A stretch of DNA of 61,438 nt from DASUFP01 sp036274495 (GCA_036274495.1 DASUFP010000125.1:1-61438), one strand, 5' to 3'. Shown: positions 44,802 to 54,262, counted from the stretch's first letter. Translations and numbers: made by a program. Notes: generated by a model from the sequence alone, not told the origin.

Positions 44802-45485
44802 TCAGTATTTGATGAATTTTTGCTTAACCGTCCTGTTCTCATACTGCAATTCAACCAGATAAACACCGGCGGGCAGGTATGCAACCGAATAAACCGAAAG
44901 AGCACCTTTTTCATCAATCAGCCGGCCTCTCGAATCAAAAATTCTTACGCGTTCGGGCATTTTCCCATTTGTTACATCCCACGAAATGAACTCATTAGCC
45001 GGATTTGGAAAGAGTGGCTGGAACGCCTGATCGGATGCGGGGAGCTGAATACTATTGAGCGGCACAAAAAACACATTGGTAATTAGCGAATCAATGGGCG
45101 GAGAGGTTGTCCCGCCCGTAACAACCGGCCAAACCACCACTATGTTATTGCCGGCTTTAAACTGCGGCTGCGTAAACATATAACCCTGGATAGTAATCGC
45201 AAGTGTGTCATTGGGATTCATATTCACCGGCAATACGGGTGAACCTATGGAGGTGGTGATGGAGTCAACCTTTAAATTAATCTGAAGATTTCCGGTAATT
45301 ATTGAATTGGTCTGGTTCTCAAGAAAAATATCATAGGTATATAACTGTCCCTCAAAAGCACTGTCGGCAGGCAGTTCAGGGAAATTGTTCAGATATAGTA
45401 TATGAAGTGTTCCCTGTGCCTTTGTGAGCGACGGACAGGCCAGCAATGCAAACAAAAACGGCAAAATCAGTTTCCGGATATTCAT
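44802..45485 (-). CDS. T9SS cargo with DUF11-like beta domain, hypothetical
   Basis: About 227 residues. The frame opens at ATG 45524, but a TATCTTTG box lies between there and the ATG at 45485, which also gives a clean signal peptide (KLILPFLFALLACPSLTKAQ). A beta-sandwich of about 120 residues follows (YDIFLENQTNSIITGNLQ, DTLAITIQGYMF), then a type A sorting domain (LFPNPANEFISWD, RVRIFDSRGRLIDE, LPAGVYLVEL, ending QKFIKY). No catalytic motif. Divergent from the 45579 gene. Confidence 0.75.
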   Translation of the reverse strand: MNIRKLILPFLFALLACPSLTKAQGTLHILYLNNFPELPADSAFEGQLYTYDIFLENQTNSIITGNLQINLKVDSITTSIGSPVLPVNMNPNDTLAITIQGYMFTQPQFKAGNNIVVVWPVVTGGTTSPPIDSLITNVFFVPLNSIQLPASDQAFQPLFPNPANEFISWDVTNGKMPERVRIFDSRGRLIDEKGALSVYSVAYLPAGVYLVELQYENRTVKQKFIKY

Positions 45486-45506
45486 AGGTTTCGATTTTAA
45501 TAAGAT

Positions 45507-45514
45507 CAAAGATA
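45507..45514 (-). promoter_or_regulatory. -7 box for the T9SS cargo at 44802
   Basis: Minus-strand TATCTTTG, perfect TAnnTTTG, 21 bases before the ATG at 45485. It supports that start over 45524. Confidence 0.55.
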
Positions 45515-45578
45515 ACAGCCTCATCCGAAATGCGGAGTCTGAATTTTTATTTATCTTACGCTTTCAAAACTGCCAGTT

Positions 45579-47033
45579 ATGGATATTGCCGGAACCATTA
45601 TTTCCCGAATGAGCAAAGATGAAGCTCGTTTTTTCAAGCTTTATATGACCCGGATGGAGACCGGGGAACGCAAAGATCTCTTACTCTTTGACTATATCAG
45701 AAAAAACGGCGCATCGTACAATGATGACCTCATTTTTACAAAACTTTATGGCAAGGGTGATAAAAATGCCTACTACCGGCTCCGCAACCGGTTAATGACG
45801 GGACTTAATAAAAGTCTTCTTTTACAGCACTGGGATGAGGATGACTTACTCCAGCTGTTTCAGCTCTATTCCCTTTCAGGATTTTATGCCGCACGAAATG
45901 AACTTCGCTTGGCCGTATATTTTCTCAGAAAATCGGAATCAAAGGCGGTGAAATCGGAACGGTACGGTTTGCTGGATCTGATATACAGTGAATTCATTCG
46001 GCTTTCGGGTGAAATTCCCGGCATTAATCCGGAAGATTACATCAACAAACGAAGAGAAAATCAGGAGAAAATAACACAGCTGAGGGCTATTGACGATGTG
46101 GTTGCCGTACTGGCTTACCGACTAAAATACACTCAGAATTTCGCAAAGGGCGATCAGAGTGTTATCAGCCTCCTGGAAGATACCGTTAACGATTACTCCA
46201 ATGACCCGGGACTGCGTAACAGCCCGCTTTTCCGAATGAGGAGTTATGCAGCCATCTCACAGATTTTGTTACAAAAAAGAGATTACGCGGCACTTGAAAG
46301 CTTTCTGTTAAAGACCTTCAAAGATTTTACGAAAAAAGGATTCTTCAATAAAAACAATCACGATACACAATTGCAAATGCTTACCTATATCGTGAATTCG
46401 TTATTTAAAAACAATAAACTCCGGGAGTCACTTAAATATACCGAGTTATTGCATAATGCCATGGAGGAATACAACAAAGTACTCTATGATAAATATCTTT
46501 TTTTCTACTACAATTCACTGGTTATAAATTATTCGAAACTCGACAAACACAAAGCCATCAGTATCCTCGAACAATTGCTCGAACAGAAAAAATTAACCGG
46601 CAACCCCTTTTATGAGATATTCATTTACCTGAATCTGGCGGTGCTTCACTTCGATTTGCATTCTTTCAGGGAATCGATCAGGTATATCAGTCGTTTGTAC
46701 CTGCTCGACAGTTATAAAAATGCGGACGAAGCACTGCAATTAAAAATAGCTGTTTCGGAACTTATCGTACGGTATGAACTGCGCGATTTGGATTACCTGG
46801 ACTACCGGACCGGCCGGTTGCGCAAGGATTTCAGAGCGCTGCTCAAAACCGATGAGTTCTTGAAAGAGAAAGATTTTTTAACCGTTTTAACGATTATGGC
46901 CAATTCAACCGGCGATTTAAAGGAGAAGCAAATACGTAAAAAAATCACCACCTTCATAGATAGTTATACCAAGGCTGAAGAAAGCGATAATGAGATCCTG
47001 AACTATTCGGCCTGGCTAAAGGATAAAATTTAA
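45579..47033 (+). CDS. Unrecognised alpha-helical (TPR-like) cytoplasmic protein
   Basis: 484 residues, no signal peptide or membrane segment, no family recognised. The opening MSKDEARFFKLYMTRM followed by YDDLIFTKLYGKG and AYYRLRNRLMTGLNKSLLL looks like a compact helical head. The remainder is a regular array of helix pairs rich in Leu, Tyr and charged residues (YSLSGFYAARNELRLAVYFL, IFIYLNLAVLHFDLHSFRES), consistent with a degenerate TPR or similar superhelix used for protein binding. It stands between divergent and tandem T9SS cargo genes. Codon use looks like its neighbours. Confidence 0.7.
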   Translation: MDIAGTIISRMSKDEARFFKLYMTRMETGERKDLLLFDYIRKNGASYNDDLIFTKLYGKGDKNAYYRLRNRLMTGLNKSLLLQHWDEDDLLQLFQLYSLSGFYAARNELRLAVYFLRKSESKAVKSERYGLLDLIYSEFIRLSGEIPGINPEDYINKRRENQEKITQLRAIDDVVAVLAYRLKYTQNFAKGDQSVISLLEDTVNDYSNDPGLRNSPLFRMRSYAAISQILLQKRDYAALESFLLKTFKDFTKKGFFNKNNHDTQLQMLTYIVNSLFKNNKLRESLKYTELLHNAMEEYNKVLYDKYLFFYYNSLVINYSKLDKHKAISILEQLLEQKKLTGNPFYEIFIYLNLAVLHFDLHSFRESIRYISRLYLLDSYKNADEALQLKIAVSELIVRYELRDLDYLDYRTGRLRKDFRALLKTDEFLKEKDFLTVLTIMANSTGDLKEKQIRKKITTFIDSYTKAEESDNEILNYSAWLKDKI

Positions 47034-47078
47034 AGAAAACTGCAATTATGGAGGCGTAAGAAATGGAAAAGATAGGCC

Positions 47079-47109
47079 TTGCCGCCATTACTGTATCACC
47101 CTACTTTTG
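47079..47109 (+). promoter_or_regulatory. Promoter for the PKD-repeat cargo gene
   Basis: TTG (47079-47081), 20 bases, TACTTTTG (47102-47109), 36 bases before the ATG at 47146. Good -33/-7 match. Confidence 0.55.
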
Positions 47110-47145
47110 GTCTGTCAATACGATAGAACCATTAACTTTATACCC

Positions 47146-48810
47146 ATGAAAACACCTACAATTATTAAAAATGCCTTGTTAGCAGTTACCCTGATGGTGC
47201 TGTCTTTGCCTACCATCACGTCTGCCCAGCAGCCCTGCCAGGCTAATTTCACCTATTCCATTTCGGGCCCATCGCCGTTAGGTTACACGGTCAATTTTTT
47301 TGACTCTACCTGGACGCTGGGTACCACCACCTCGTGGCAGTGGAGTTTTGGTGACGGCACCTCATCCACCTTGCAGAACCCCAATCATGTGTATTCCAAT
47401 CCGGGAACCTATGTGGTTTGCCTGGTTTCTACCGGATTCTACCTTAACGTCTCATGTACCAGCACCTGGTGCGATACAATTGTTGTACCCGGGACACTGC
47501 CTGTTTGCGCTGCTTGGTTTTCTGCAATACCCGACACCACCGGAACCAATGCAGTCTATTTCATCAATTTGTCTACGGCAACTCCCGGGTCAAATTACTC
47601 CTGGACTTTTGGTGATGGCGGTACCTCCACCCTTGAAAATCCTACACACGGTTACAACCAACCGGGTACCTACCAGGTTTGTCTCACAGTTATTGATTCA
47701 GCCGCCAACTGTTCAAACACCTGGTGCAACAGTGTAACCGTTTCAAACGGATTCGCCTGTAACGCCATGTTCACATGGACCTCTTCAGGAGCAACCGGAG
47801 CCAACTTTACAAATTTATCTACCGGCTCGGGACCTAATCCTTATTACTACTGGACATTTGGTGACGGAACAACCTCATGGGCTGTAAATCCTTCGCATAC
47901 CTATGCAACTTCCGGAACGTATCAGGTATGTCTTACACTGATTGATTCAACTTCGGGATGTTCCGACATCTATTGCAACAATATTACCATACAGGGAAGC
48001 GGTTCAAACTGTCAGGCAAATTTTGTGTGGACCTCAAATCCTTCTACTGGAATGGTTGCATTTACAAATACTTCAACCGGATCTCCTACCCAGTTCCAGT
48101 GGAGTTTTGGTGACGGCACCGGATCCTCTCTGCAAAACCCTACTCACACCTATAACGGACAGGGAACATATGTTGTTTGTCTCACCATCTTTGGAACAAA
48201 CTGTCAGTCGACTTATTGCGACACTGTAGTTGTTGGAAGTGTATTCCCCAACTGTTCTTCCAATTTTGCCATCTATCCCGATTCAACACTGCCTCATACC
48301 TACTGGGCATACAATCTGGCAACCGGTGCAGCTCCTCTTACCTACACCTGGAGCTGGGGCGACAGCACCTTCAGCACCGGCGCCTATCCGAGTCATACCT
48401 ATGCAGGTCCGGGCCTGTATACCATTTGCCTTACCATTTCTGATGCTACCGGTTGCAGCAGCACCACCTGTTACAATTGGCAACTGCTCCGCATTGAAAA
48501 CAGTGCTCCCGTAACTATCAATGTGGTAGCCGGATCAACAGGGCTGCAGGAAAATGACCATGCAACAACACTCAGCCTCTTCCCCAATCCTGCCTCCGAA
48601 GCCGTAACCCTGTCGTGGTCGGCGACCTCAGGAGAGGAAGTTTCCATACAGCTGTTTAATATTGAAGGCCGGCTGGTAAACGACTTTGGCATCTTTAAAG
48701 GCAATAGTCATGAGACCACCCTCAACCTTCAGGGAATTCCTGCCGGATTATACCTGGTGAAATTCTCCGATGCAAACGGCCTTAAGTACCACAAGATTGT
48801 TATCAAATAA
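47146..48810 (+). CDS. Five-PKD-domain T9SS surface protein
   Basis: 554 residues. A signal peptide (to ITSAQ) is followed by five PKD beta-sandwich repeats. Each has the core W-x-F/W-G-D-x3-S-x4-P-x-H-x-Y, then GTYxVCLT, and a closing C-x3-C pair (for example CSNTWC, CSDIYC, CQSTYC, CSSTTC). The extra conserved Cys in each repeat suggests disulfides. A type A sorting domain ends the protein (LFPNPASEAVTLSW, IPAGLYLVKF, ending YHKIVIK). Start ATG 47146 is preferred because the TTG at 47107 lies in the promoter. Likely a surface-attached adhesive or stalk protein; ligand unknown. A terminator follows. Confidence 0.88.
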   Translation: MKTPTIIKNALLAVTLMVLSLPTITSAQQPCQANFTYSISGPSPLGYTVNFFDSTWTLGTTTSWQWSFGDGTSSTLQNPNHVYSNPGTYVVCLVSTGFYLNVSCTSTWCDTIVVPGTLPVCAAWFSAIPDTTGTNAVYFINLSTATPGSNYSWTFGDGGTSTLENPTHGYNQPGTYQVCLTVIDSAANCSNTWCNSVTVSNGFACNAMFTWTSSGATGANFTNLSTGSGPNPYYYWTFGDGTTSWAVNPSHTYATSGTYQVCLTLIDSTSGCSDIYCNNITIQGSGSNCQANFVWTSNPSTGMVAFTNTSTGSPTQFQWSFGDGTGSSLQNPTHTYNGQGTYVVCLTIFGTNCQSTYCDTVVVGSVFPNCSSNFAIYPDSTLPHTYWAYNLATGAAPLTYTWSWGDSTFSTGAYPSHTYAGPGLYTICLTISDATGCSSTTCYNWQLLRIENSAPVTINVVAGSTGLQENDHATTLSLFPNPASEAVTLSWSATSGEEVSIQLFNIEGRLVNDFGIFKGNSHETTLNLQGIPAGLYLVKFSDANGLKYHKIVIK

Positions 48811-48834
48811 GCTGTAATACAGCCTTTTACCAAC

Positions 48835-48870
48835 AGCCCTGTCAGGATTTTTCCGGCAGGGCTTTTTTTT
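48835..48870 (+). terminator. Intrinsic terminator after the PKD cargo
   Basis: AGCCCTG (48835-48841), 15-base loop with a short inner stem, CAGGGCT (48857-48863), then a T-run. It isolates the suf operon from the PKD gene. Confidence 0.85.
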
Positions 48871-48941
48871 AACTTCAAAAGAGAGGGTTTTTTTAAAACT
48901 AAAAAGCCGCTGTTCTGTTATGAAAACAGCCGTAAAATCGC

Positions 48942-48949
48942 TACCTTTG
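48942..48949 (+). promoter_or_regulatory. -7 box for the suf operon
   Basis: TACCTTTG followed by C, perfect TAnnTTTG, 36 bases before the sufA ATG. An inverted repeat GCTGTT/AACAGC (48909-48914, 48925-48930) spans the -33 area. Confidence 0.6.
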
Positions 48950-48985
48950 CGGCTTGTAACCAGTTAATAATCAAGATTTCAAGAA

Positions 48986-49312
48986 ATGATAACCGTTACC
49001 GAAAAAGCCAAAGAAAGGCTGATTGACCTGAGATCTTCCGAAAACAAGGACCAAACCTACTTTGTACGTGTTGGGGTTGCTGGAGGAGGGTGTTCCGGAT
49101 TGACCTATGAGCTGAACTTCGACAATGAAATAAAACCGGATGATAAGGTGTTTGAGGATAAGGGAATCAAAATAGTTTGCGATAAAAAAAGCTTCCTCTA
49201 CCTTATAGGCACACAACTGGAGTTTAGCGACGGATTAAATGGAAAAGGATTTCTCTTTAACAATCCGAACGCTTCCAGAACCTGCGGATGCGGCGAAAGT
49301 TTTGCCGTTTGA
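48986..49312 (+). CDS. sufA: Iron-sulfur cluster assembly A-type carrier (SufA/IscA/HesB)
   Basis: 108 residues. The three cluster-binding Cys of A-type carriers are in place: C36 (VAGGGCSGLTYEL) and C100, C102 (RTCGCGESF). It accepts Fe-S clusters from SufBCD and hands them to target proteins. First gene of sufA-B-C-D-S, 43 bases before sufB. The symbol sufA is by context; the family alone does not separate SufA from IscA or ErpA. Confidence 0.9.
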   Translation: MITVTEKAKERLIDLRSSENKDQTYFVRVGVAGGGCSGLTYELNFDNEIKPDDKVFEDKGIKIVCDKKSFLYLIGTQLEFSDGLNGKGFLFNNPNASRTCGCGESFAV

Positions 49313-49326
49313 TTTTTTTTGTGTGA

Positions 49327-49334
49327 TAGTTTTG
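49327..49334 (+). promoter_or_regulatory. Possible second -7 box before sufB
   Basis: TAGTTTTG fits TAnnTTTG, 21 bases before the sufB ATG. It is low-complexity and may be chance. Confidence 0.25.
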
Positions 49335-49355
49335 AATCAGTCTAAATAAAAATAA

Positions 49356-50801
49356 ATGTCTGACGATCAGAAGATACTGGACGAAGTAACTTCCAGCGAT
49401 TACAAGTGGGGGTTTGTCTCTGATATTGCATCCGACAATGCACCAAAAGGACTCAGTGAGGAAATAGTTCGTTTTATTTCTAAAAAGAAAAACGAACCCG
49501 AATGGCTCCTTGAATGGCGGCTCAAAGCCTATCGCCATTGGTTAACGATGAAGGAACCACATTGGTCCAATATCCACTACCCTGAAATTGATTTCCAGGA
49601 TATTATTTACTACTCAGCACCTAAACCGAAAGTACAACTGAACAGCCTGGATGAACTCGATCCGGAAATTAAAGCGACATTCGACAAACTGGGAATATCA
49701 CTTGAAGAACAAAAGCGACTTGCCAATGTGGCCGTTGATGCTGTAATTGATTCGGTTTCGGTAAAGACTACTTTTCGCGAAGCTTTATCTGAACTTGGCG
49801 TGATTTTTTGCTCGTTCAGCGAAGCGGTACAGGAGCATCCCGAACTTGTGAAAAAATATTTAGGCTCCGTAGTTCCGCAGACTGATAATTATTATGCTGC
49901 GTTGAATTCTGCAGTTTTCAGTGACGGATCTTTTTGTTACATTCCAAAAGGAGTGCGCTGCCCAATGGAATTGTCGACTTATTTCCGCATTAATTCTGCA
50001 GGAACAGGACAGTTTGAACGCACACTGATTATTGCGGATGAGGATGCATTTGTAAGTTACCTTGAAGGGTGTACAGCTCCTATGCGCGATGAAAATCAGT
50101 TACACGCCGCCGTAGTGGAGATTGTTTCACACAAAGGGGCACAAGTAAAATACAGTACTGTCCAAAACTGGTATCCCGGCAACAAAGAAGGCAAAGGAGG
50201 CATCTACAATTTTGTTACCAAGCGCGGTATTTGTCATGGTGATCACGCCAAAATATCCTGGACACAGGTTGAAACGGGCAGTGCCATAACGTGGAAGTAT
50301 CCCTCTGTAATTTTAAAAGGCGACTATTCAATTGGAGAGTTTTATTCGGTTGCAGTAACCAATAACATGCAGCAGGCTGATACCGGAACCAAAATGATTC
50401 ATCTTGGTAAAAACACCAGAAGTACCATAGTGTCGAAAGGTATCTCGGGCGGTTTCAGCCAAAACAGCTACCGGGGACTTGTAAAAATAAACCGGCGTGC
50501 CGATAATGCCAGAAATTTCTCACAATGCGATTCATTGTTGCTGGGCGACAAGTGTGGTGCACATACATTCCCTTATCTCGAGGTCCACAATAAAAACGCG
50601 AAAGTGGAACACGAAGCCACCACTTCCAAAGTTGGAGAAGATCAGATATTTTACTGTAATCAGCGTGGCATTTCAAATGAAGATGCCATAGGTCTTATTG
50701 TAAACGGATATTGTAAAGAGGTATTCAACCAGTTACCTATGGAGTTTGCCGTTGAAGCACAAAAACTGCTTGCTATCAGTCTTGAAGGCAGTGTAGGATA
50801 A
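49356..50801 (+). CDS. sufB: Fe-S cluster assembly scaffold SufB
   Basis: 481 residues, the large beta-helix scaffold of SufBC2D. Typical blocks: DYKWGFVSDIASDNAPKGLS, YSAPKPKVQ, VPQTDNYYAALNSAVFSDGS, YIPKGVRCPMELSTYFRINS, EGCTAPMRDENQLHAAVVE, and NWYPGNKEGKGGIYNFVTKR. The C-terminal Cys and Glu/His region (CNQRGISNEDAIGLIVNGYC) matches SufB rather than SufD. sufC follows after 94 bases without a clear promoter. Confidence 0.96.
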   Translation: MSDDQKILDEVTSSDYKWGFVSDIASDNAPKGLSEEIVRFISKKKNEPEWLLEWRLKAYRHWLTMKEPHWSNIHYPEIDFQDIIYYSAPKPKVQLNSLDELDPEIKATFDKLGISLEEQKRLANVAVDAVIDSVSVKTTFREALSELGVIFCSFSEAVQEHPELVKKYLGSVVPQTDNYYAALNSAVFSDGSFCYIPKGVRCPMELSTYFRINSAGTGQFERTLIIADEDAFVSYLEGCTAPMRDENQLHAAVVEIVSHKGAQVKYSTVQNWYPGNKEGKGGIYNFVTKRGICHGDHAKISWTQVETGSAITWKYPSVILKGDYSIGEFYSVAVTNNMQQADTGTKMIHLGKNTRSTIVSKGISGGFSQNSYRGLVKINRRADNARNFSQCDSLLLGDKCGAHTFPYLEVHNKNAKVEHEATTSKVGEDQIFYCNQRGISNEDAIGLIVNGYCKEVFNQLPMEFAVEAQKLLAISLEGSVG

Positions 50802-50895
50802 CCTTTCCGGCAACCTCGCAAAACGATATACTTACGAACGACTTCCAAATACCAGCTAAAACATTACACCATTTAAAGAGTATCATAACCACCTC

Positions 50896-51648
50896 ATGTT
50901 AACAATTAAAAACTTACAGGCCCGCGTCGAAGACAAGGAAATTCTAAAAGGGCTTTCATTAACGATTAATGACGGAGAAGTTCATGCCATTATGGGACCT
51001 AACGGTTCCGGAAAAAGTACGCTTGCCAGTGTGCTGGCCGGCCGTGATGCCTACGAAGTAACCGGCGGATCGGTTGCATTCAATGGTGATGACCTGCTGG
51101 ATATGTCACCGGAAGACCGGGCCCGCAAGGGTTTGTTTCTTGCTTTCCAATATCCTGTTGAAATTCCCGGAGTCAGCAACGCTAACTTCCTGAAAACGGC
51201 AGTGAATGAAGTGCGCAAATCAAAAGGACTTCAGCCGCTCGATTCGAAAGACTTTCTGATTATGATGAAAGAAAAGATGAAACTGGTTGAAATGGATAAA
51301 CAGATGACAACGCGGTCAGTAAACGAGGGCTTCAGCGGCGGCGAGAAAAAAAGAAACGAGATATTTCAGATGGCAATGCTTGAACCCGCGTTTGCCGTAC
51401 TTGACGAAACCGACTCCGGACTGGACATTGACGCATTACGTATTGTCGCCAACGGGGTAAATGCCCTGCGCGATGGCAAACGTTCTTTTTTGGTAATTAC
51501 CCATTATCAGCGGTTACTCGATTATATTGTTCCGGATTTTGTACACGTATTATTTAACGGCAAAATCGTTAAATCGGGTACAAAAGAATTGGCGCTGGAA
51601 CTGGAAGAAAAAGGCTACGACTGGATTAAAGCCGAAGCTGCCGTTTGA
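50896..51648 (+). CDS. sufC: Fe-S cluster assembly ATPase SufC
   Basis: 250 residues, ABC-type ATPase of SufBC2D. Walker A GPNGSGKS at 34-41, the Suf-specific FLAFQYPVEIPGVSNANFL, ABC signature FSGGEKKR, Walker B FAVLDETDSGLD and the H-loop ITHYQR. No transmembrane partner is expected; SufC binds SufB and SufD. The stop is 46 bases before the sufD start. Confidence 0.96.
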   Translation: MLTIKNLQARVEDKEILKGLSLTINDGEVHAIMGPNGSGKSTLASVLAGRDAYEVTGGSVAFNGDDLLDMSPEDRARKGLFLAFQYPVEIPGVSNANFLKTAVNEVRKSKGLQPLDSKDFLIMMKEKMKLVEMDKQMTTRSVNEGFSGGEKKRNEIFQMAMLEPAFAVLDETDSGLDIDALRIVANGVNALRDGKRSFLVITHYQRLLDYIVPDFVHVLFNGKIVKSGTKELALELEEKGYDWIKAEAAV

Positions 51649-51694
51649 GTTTTATTATAGTTACAGCAACCAGAAAATTGACGCATACACCCGG

Positions 51695-52987
51695 ATGAAT
51701 CAGGTAATTGAAAAAAAGGAGCTTACCAATATGTTATTGAATAGTCCGGAACTACTTCCTGCTGTTCAATCATTAACAATGCTCAATCGTGAAGGACTTG
51801 CAGCTTTTGCCGCAGCAGGCATACCTACTCATAAACACGAAGAGTGGAAATACACTCCTGTCGAATCATTGCATCCGCTGAATTATGCCGCCAGCAACAT
51901 TCCTCAATCACCTTATTCGGGTACTTTACCAAATGCCTCATCCGGATTGAGAATTGTTTTACGCAATGGTTATTTCGATAACCGTTTATCATCTCCAAAT
52001 CTTGCTTCGGCAGGTATAAAAATTCACTCGCTGGCTGCTACCCACAAGAGCGAAGCTGAAATTGGCAGCCTTATCGATATGCATGAAGAGCCATTTGTAG
52101 CACTGAATTGCGCTCTCTGCCGCGATGGCGTTGTTATTACCATCGAAAAGTCGGCAGACCCTTCTACCCTTATCGAAATTATTCACCTTTCCGATGCAGG
52201 AACCGGGAAACAGATGCACTCTCCAAGAATTTTTGTAAAAGCGGAAAAAGGATCAGAGGCTTCCATTTCCGAATCCTTTATAAGCGCAGGCGGAAATGAG
52301 ACCTGCTGGACCAATGCCGTATGTGAAATTGTGATTGAAGAAAATGCGAAGGTGAATTTTGTAAAAATGCAGCTCGAAAGTGAAGGAAGTGTATTAACTG
52401 ACTTTACAAAAGCCGTACAAGCTTCCAACAGCACTTTTGATATTGTTACCGTAACACTCGATGGCAAATTGGTTCGTAATAACTTACACATTCGTCATAA
52501 CGGAACCAACTGTACCTCTCATCTATATGGGTTATTTGTTGCCGATGGCGAACAGCTGATCGACAACCACACCCTGGTAGACCATGCTATGCCAAATTGT
52601 TTCAGCAATGAACTGTATAAGGGAATTGTCGGCGGAAAAGCAACAGGTGTCTTTAACGGTAAAATATTTGTCCGGAAAGATGCTCAAAAAACAAATGCCT
52701 ACCAGTCCAATAAAACCATACTGCTGACTGACGAAGCTCAGATGAATGCCAAGCCACAGCTTGAAATATATGCCGATGATGTAAAATGCACTCACGGGGC
52801 AACTACAGGACAACTGGATGAGGAGGCTTTATTTTATCTGCGTGCAAGAGGTATTGGTGAAAATACTGCCAGGACTTTACTCAACATCGCATTTGCCCAG
52901 GATGTACTCAACAATATCAGTGATGGTGCGATGCGGGAGAATTTGACGCTGCTGGTTAATCAAAAACTATCAGATGCCAATGGCTGA
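51695..52987 (+). CDS. sufD: Fe-S cluster assembly protein SufD
   Basis: 430 residues. An N-terminal helical part (with the SufD-typical GIPTHKHEEWKYTPVESL) precedes the beta-helix, ending in KCTHGATTGQLDEEALFYLRARG, the SufB/SufD C-terminal block with the conserved His. The frame opens at 51527 within sufC, but ATG 51695 gives the normal N-terminus. Its last 14 bases overlap sufS, implying coupled translation. Confidence 0.94.
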   Translation: MNQVIEKKELTNMLLNSPELLPAVQSLTMLNREGLAAFAAAGIPTHKHEEWKYTPVESLHPLNYAASNIPQSPYSGTLPNASSGLRIVLRNGYFDNRLSSPNLASAGIKIHSLAATHKSEAEIGSLIDMHEEPFVALNCALCRDGVVITIEKSADPSTLIEIIHLSDAGTGKQMHSPRIFVKAEKGSEASISESFISAGGNETCWTNAVCEIVIEENAKVNFVKMQLESEGSVLTDFTKAVQASNSTFDIVTVTLDGKLVRNNLHIRHNGTNCTSHLYGLFVADGEQLIDNHTLVDHAMPNCFSNELYKGIVGGKATGVFNGKIFVRKDAQKTNAYQSNKTILLTDEAQMNAKPQLEIYADDVKCTHGATTGQLDEEALFYLRARGIGENTARTLLNIAFAQDVLNNISDGAMRENLTLLVNQKLSDANG

Positions 52988-54230
52988 GACCGAATACGCA
53001 AAAACCAAATTTAATGCGGAAGCTATTCGTTCCGATTTTCCCGTATTGAACGAGAAGGCCTATGGCAAACCACTTGTTTATTTTGATAATGCGGCTACTT
53101 CACAGAAACCGGAAGCAGTTATTAAATCGATATCGGAATATTATTCAACTTACAATGCCAATATCCACCGAGGCGTTCACTTTTTAAGTCAGAAAGCCTC
53201 ACAGGCTTACGATGATGTCCGGAAATCAGTTCAACAGTTTATTAATGCCCGTTCAGAGCGGGAAATTGTTTTTACAAGAGGCACCACCGAATCCATCAAT
53301 CTGGTAGCCGCTTCGTTTGGCAGGAAATTTATTTCGGAAGGTGATGAAATAATTATCTCCGCTATGGAACATCATAGCAACATAGTACCCTGGCAGCTTT
53401 TGTGCGAAGAGAAAGGCGCGTTTCTGAAAGTTATTCCCATGAATGATATGGGAGAGCTGATCCTCGAAAAACTCGTGAAACTGATTGGACCAAAAACCCG
53501 TTTGATTGCAGTGGTCCACACTTCGAATTCGCTCGGATCTGTTAATGCTGTGAAAGAAATTGTTAAAATAGCCCGTCAAAACAACATTCCGGTTTTGGTT
53601 GACGGTGCACAGGCCGTTGCTCATGCTCCGGTTGATGTAACCGATCTTGATTGTGACTTTTTTGCCTTTTCGGGTCACAAAATGTTAGGGCCTACCGGTA
53701 TCGGATGTTTGTATGGAAAACTTGAACTGCTGGACAAGATGCCGCCCTATCAGGGAGGCGGAGAGATGATTCAGTCGGTTCAGTTTGAAAAGACCACCTT
53801 TAACGAAGTGCCTTTTAAATTTGAAGCCGGCACACCTGATATTGCCGGAGTGATTGGACTGGGTGCCGCCATAAATTATATAAATGGGATGGACCGGAAA
53901 GGGGCGGCGGCGCATGAACAGCAGCTGCTTAACTATGCAACACAAAAGCTGAGCGAAATTTCCGGTATTAAAATTATAGGAACTGCTGCCAACAAAACAG
54001 CAGTTGTTTCATTTATCATCGATGGAGTGAACGCCCTTGATGCAGGCATGTATCTCGACACACTTGGAATTGCTGTAAGAACAGGACATCATTGCACCGA
54101 ACCTGTTATGACACGGTTCGGAATTCCCGGAACCATACGCGCCTCTTTTATGTTTTACAACACCCTTGAAGAAGTTGATCAATTGGTTCAGGGGGTCGGC
54201 AAGGCCATTGCATTCCTAAAACGGAAGTAA
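52974..54230 (+). CDS. sufS: Cysteine desulfurase SufS
   Basis: 418 residues, class V aminotransferase fold (group II desulfurase). It takes sulfur from cysteine for cluster building. The PLP lysine is K236 in AFSGHKMLGPTGIG, the active-site Cys C374 is in RTGHHCTEPVM, and the N-terminus has PLVYFDNAATSQKP. The ATG at 52974 overlaps sufD by 14 bases; an in-frame ATG at 52980 is an alternative. Its activator SufE lies 5 kb away on the opposite strand. A bidirectional terminator follows. Confidence 0.95.
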   Translation: MPMAETEYAKTKFNAEAIRSDFPVLNEKAYGKPLVYFDNAATSQKPEAVIKSISEYYSTYNANIHRGVHFLSQKASQAYDDVRKSVQQFINARSEREIVFTRGTTESINLVAASFGRKFISEGDEIIISAMEHHSNIVPWQLLCEEKGAFLKVIPMNDMGELILEKLVKLIGPKTRLIAVVHTSNSLGSVNAVKEIVKIARQNNIPVLVDGAQAVAHAPVDVTDLDCDFFAFSGHKMLGPTGIGCLYGKLELLDKMPPYQGGGEMIQSVQFEKTTFNEVPFKFEAGTPDIAGVIGLGAAINYINGMDRKGAAAHEQQLLNYATQKLSEISGIKIIGTAANKTAVVSFIIDGVNALDAGMYLDTLGIAVRTGHHCTEPVMTRFGIPGTIRASFMFYNTLEEVDQLVQGVGKAIAFLKRK

Positions 54231-54262
54231 TAGTTTTTTATCAGGTTTTATTTTCCGGATAC

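Noticed and set aside
47300..48514. Several plus-strand frames of 88-145 residues inside the PKD gene
   Set aside because: They arise from the repetitive PKD coding sequence in other frames; no start context of their own.
51527..51694. N-terminal extension of sufD into sufC
   Set aside because: The extra 56 residues are the shifted frame of the sufC 3' end; ATG 51695 gives a normal SufD start.
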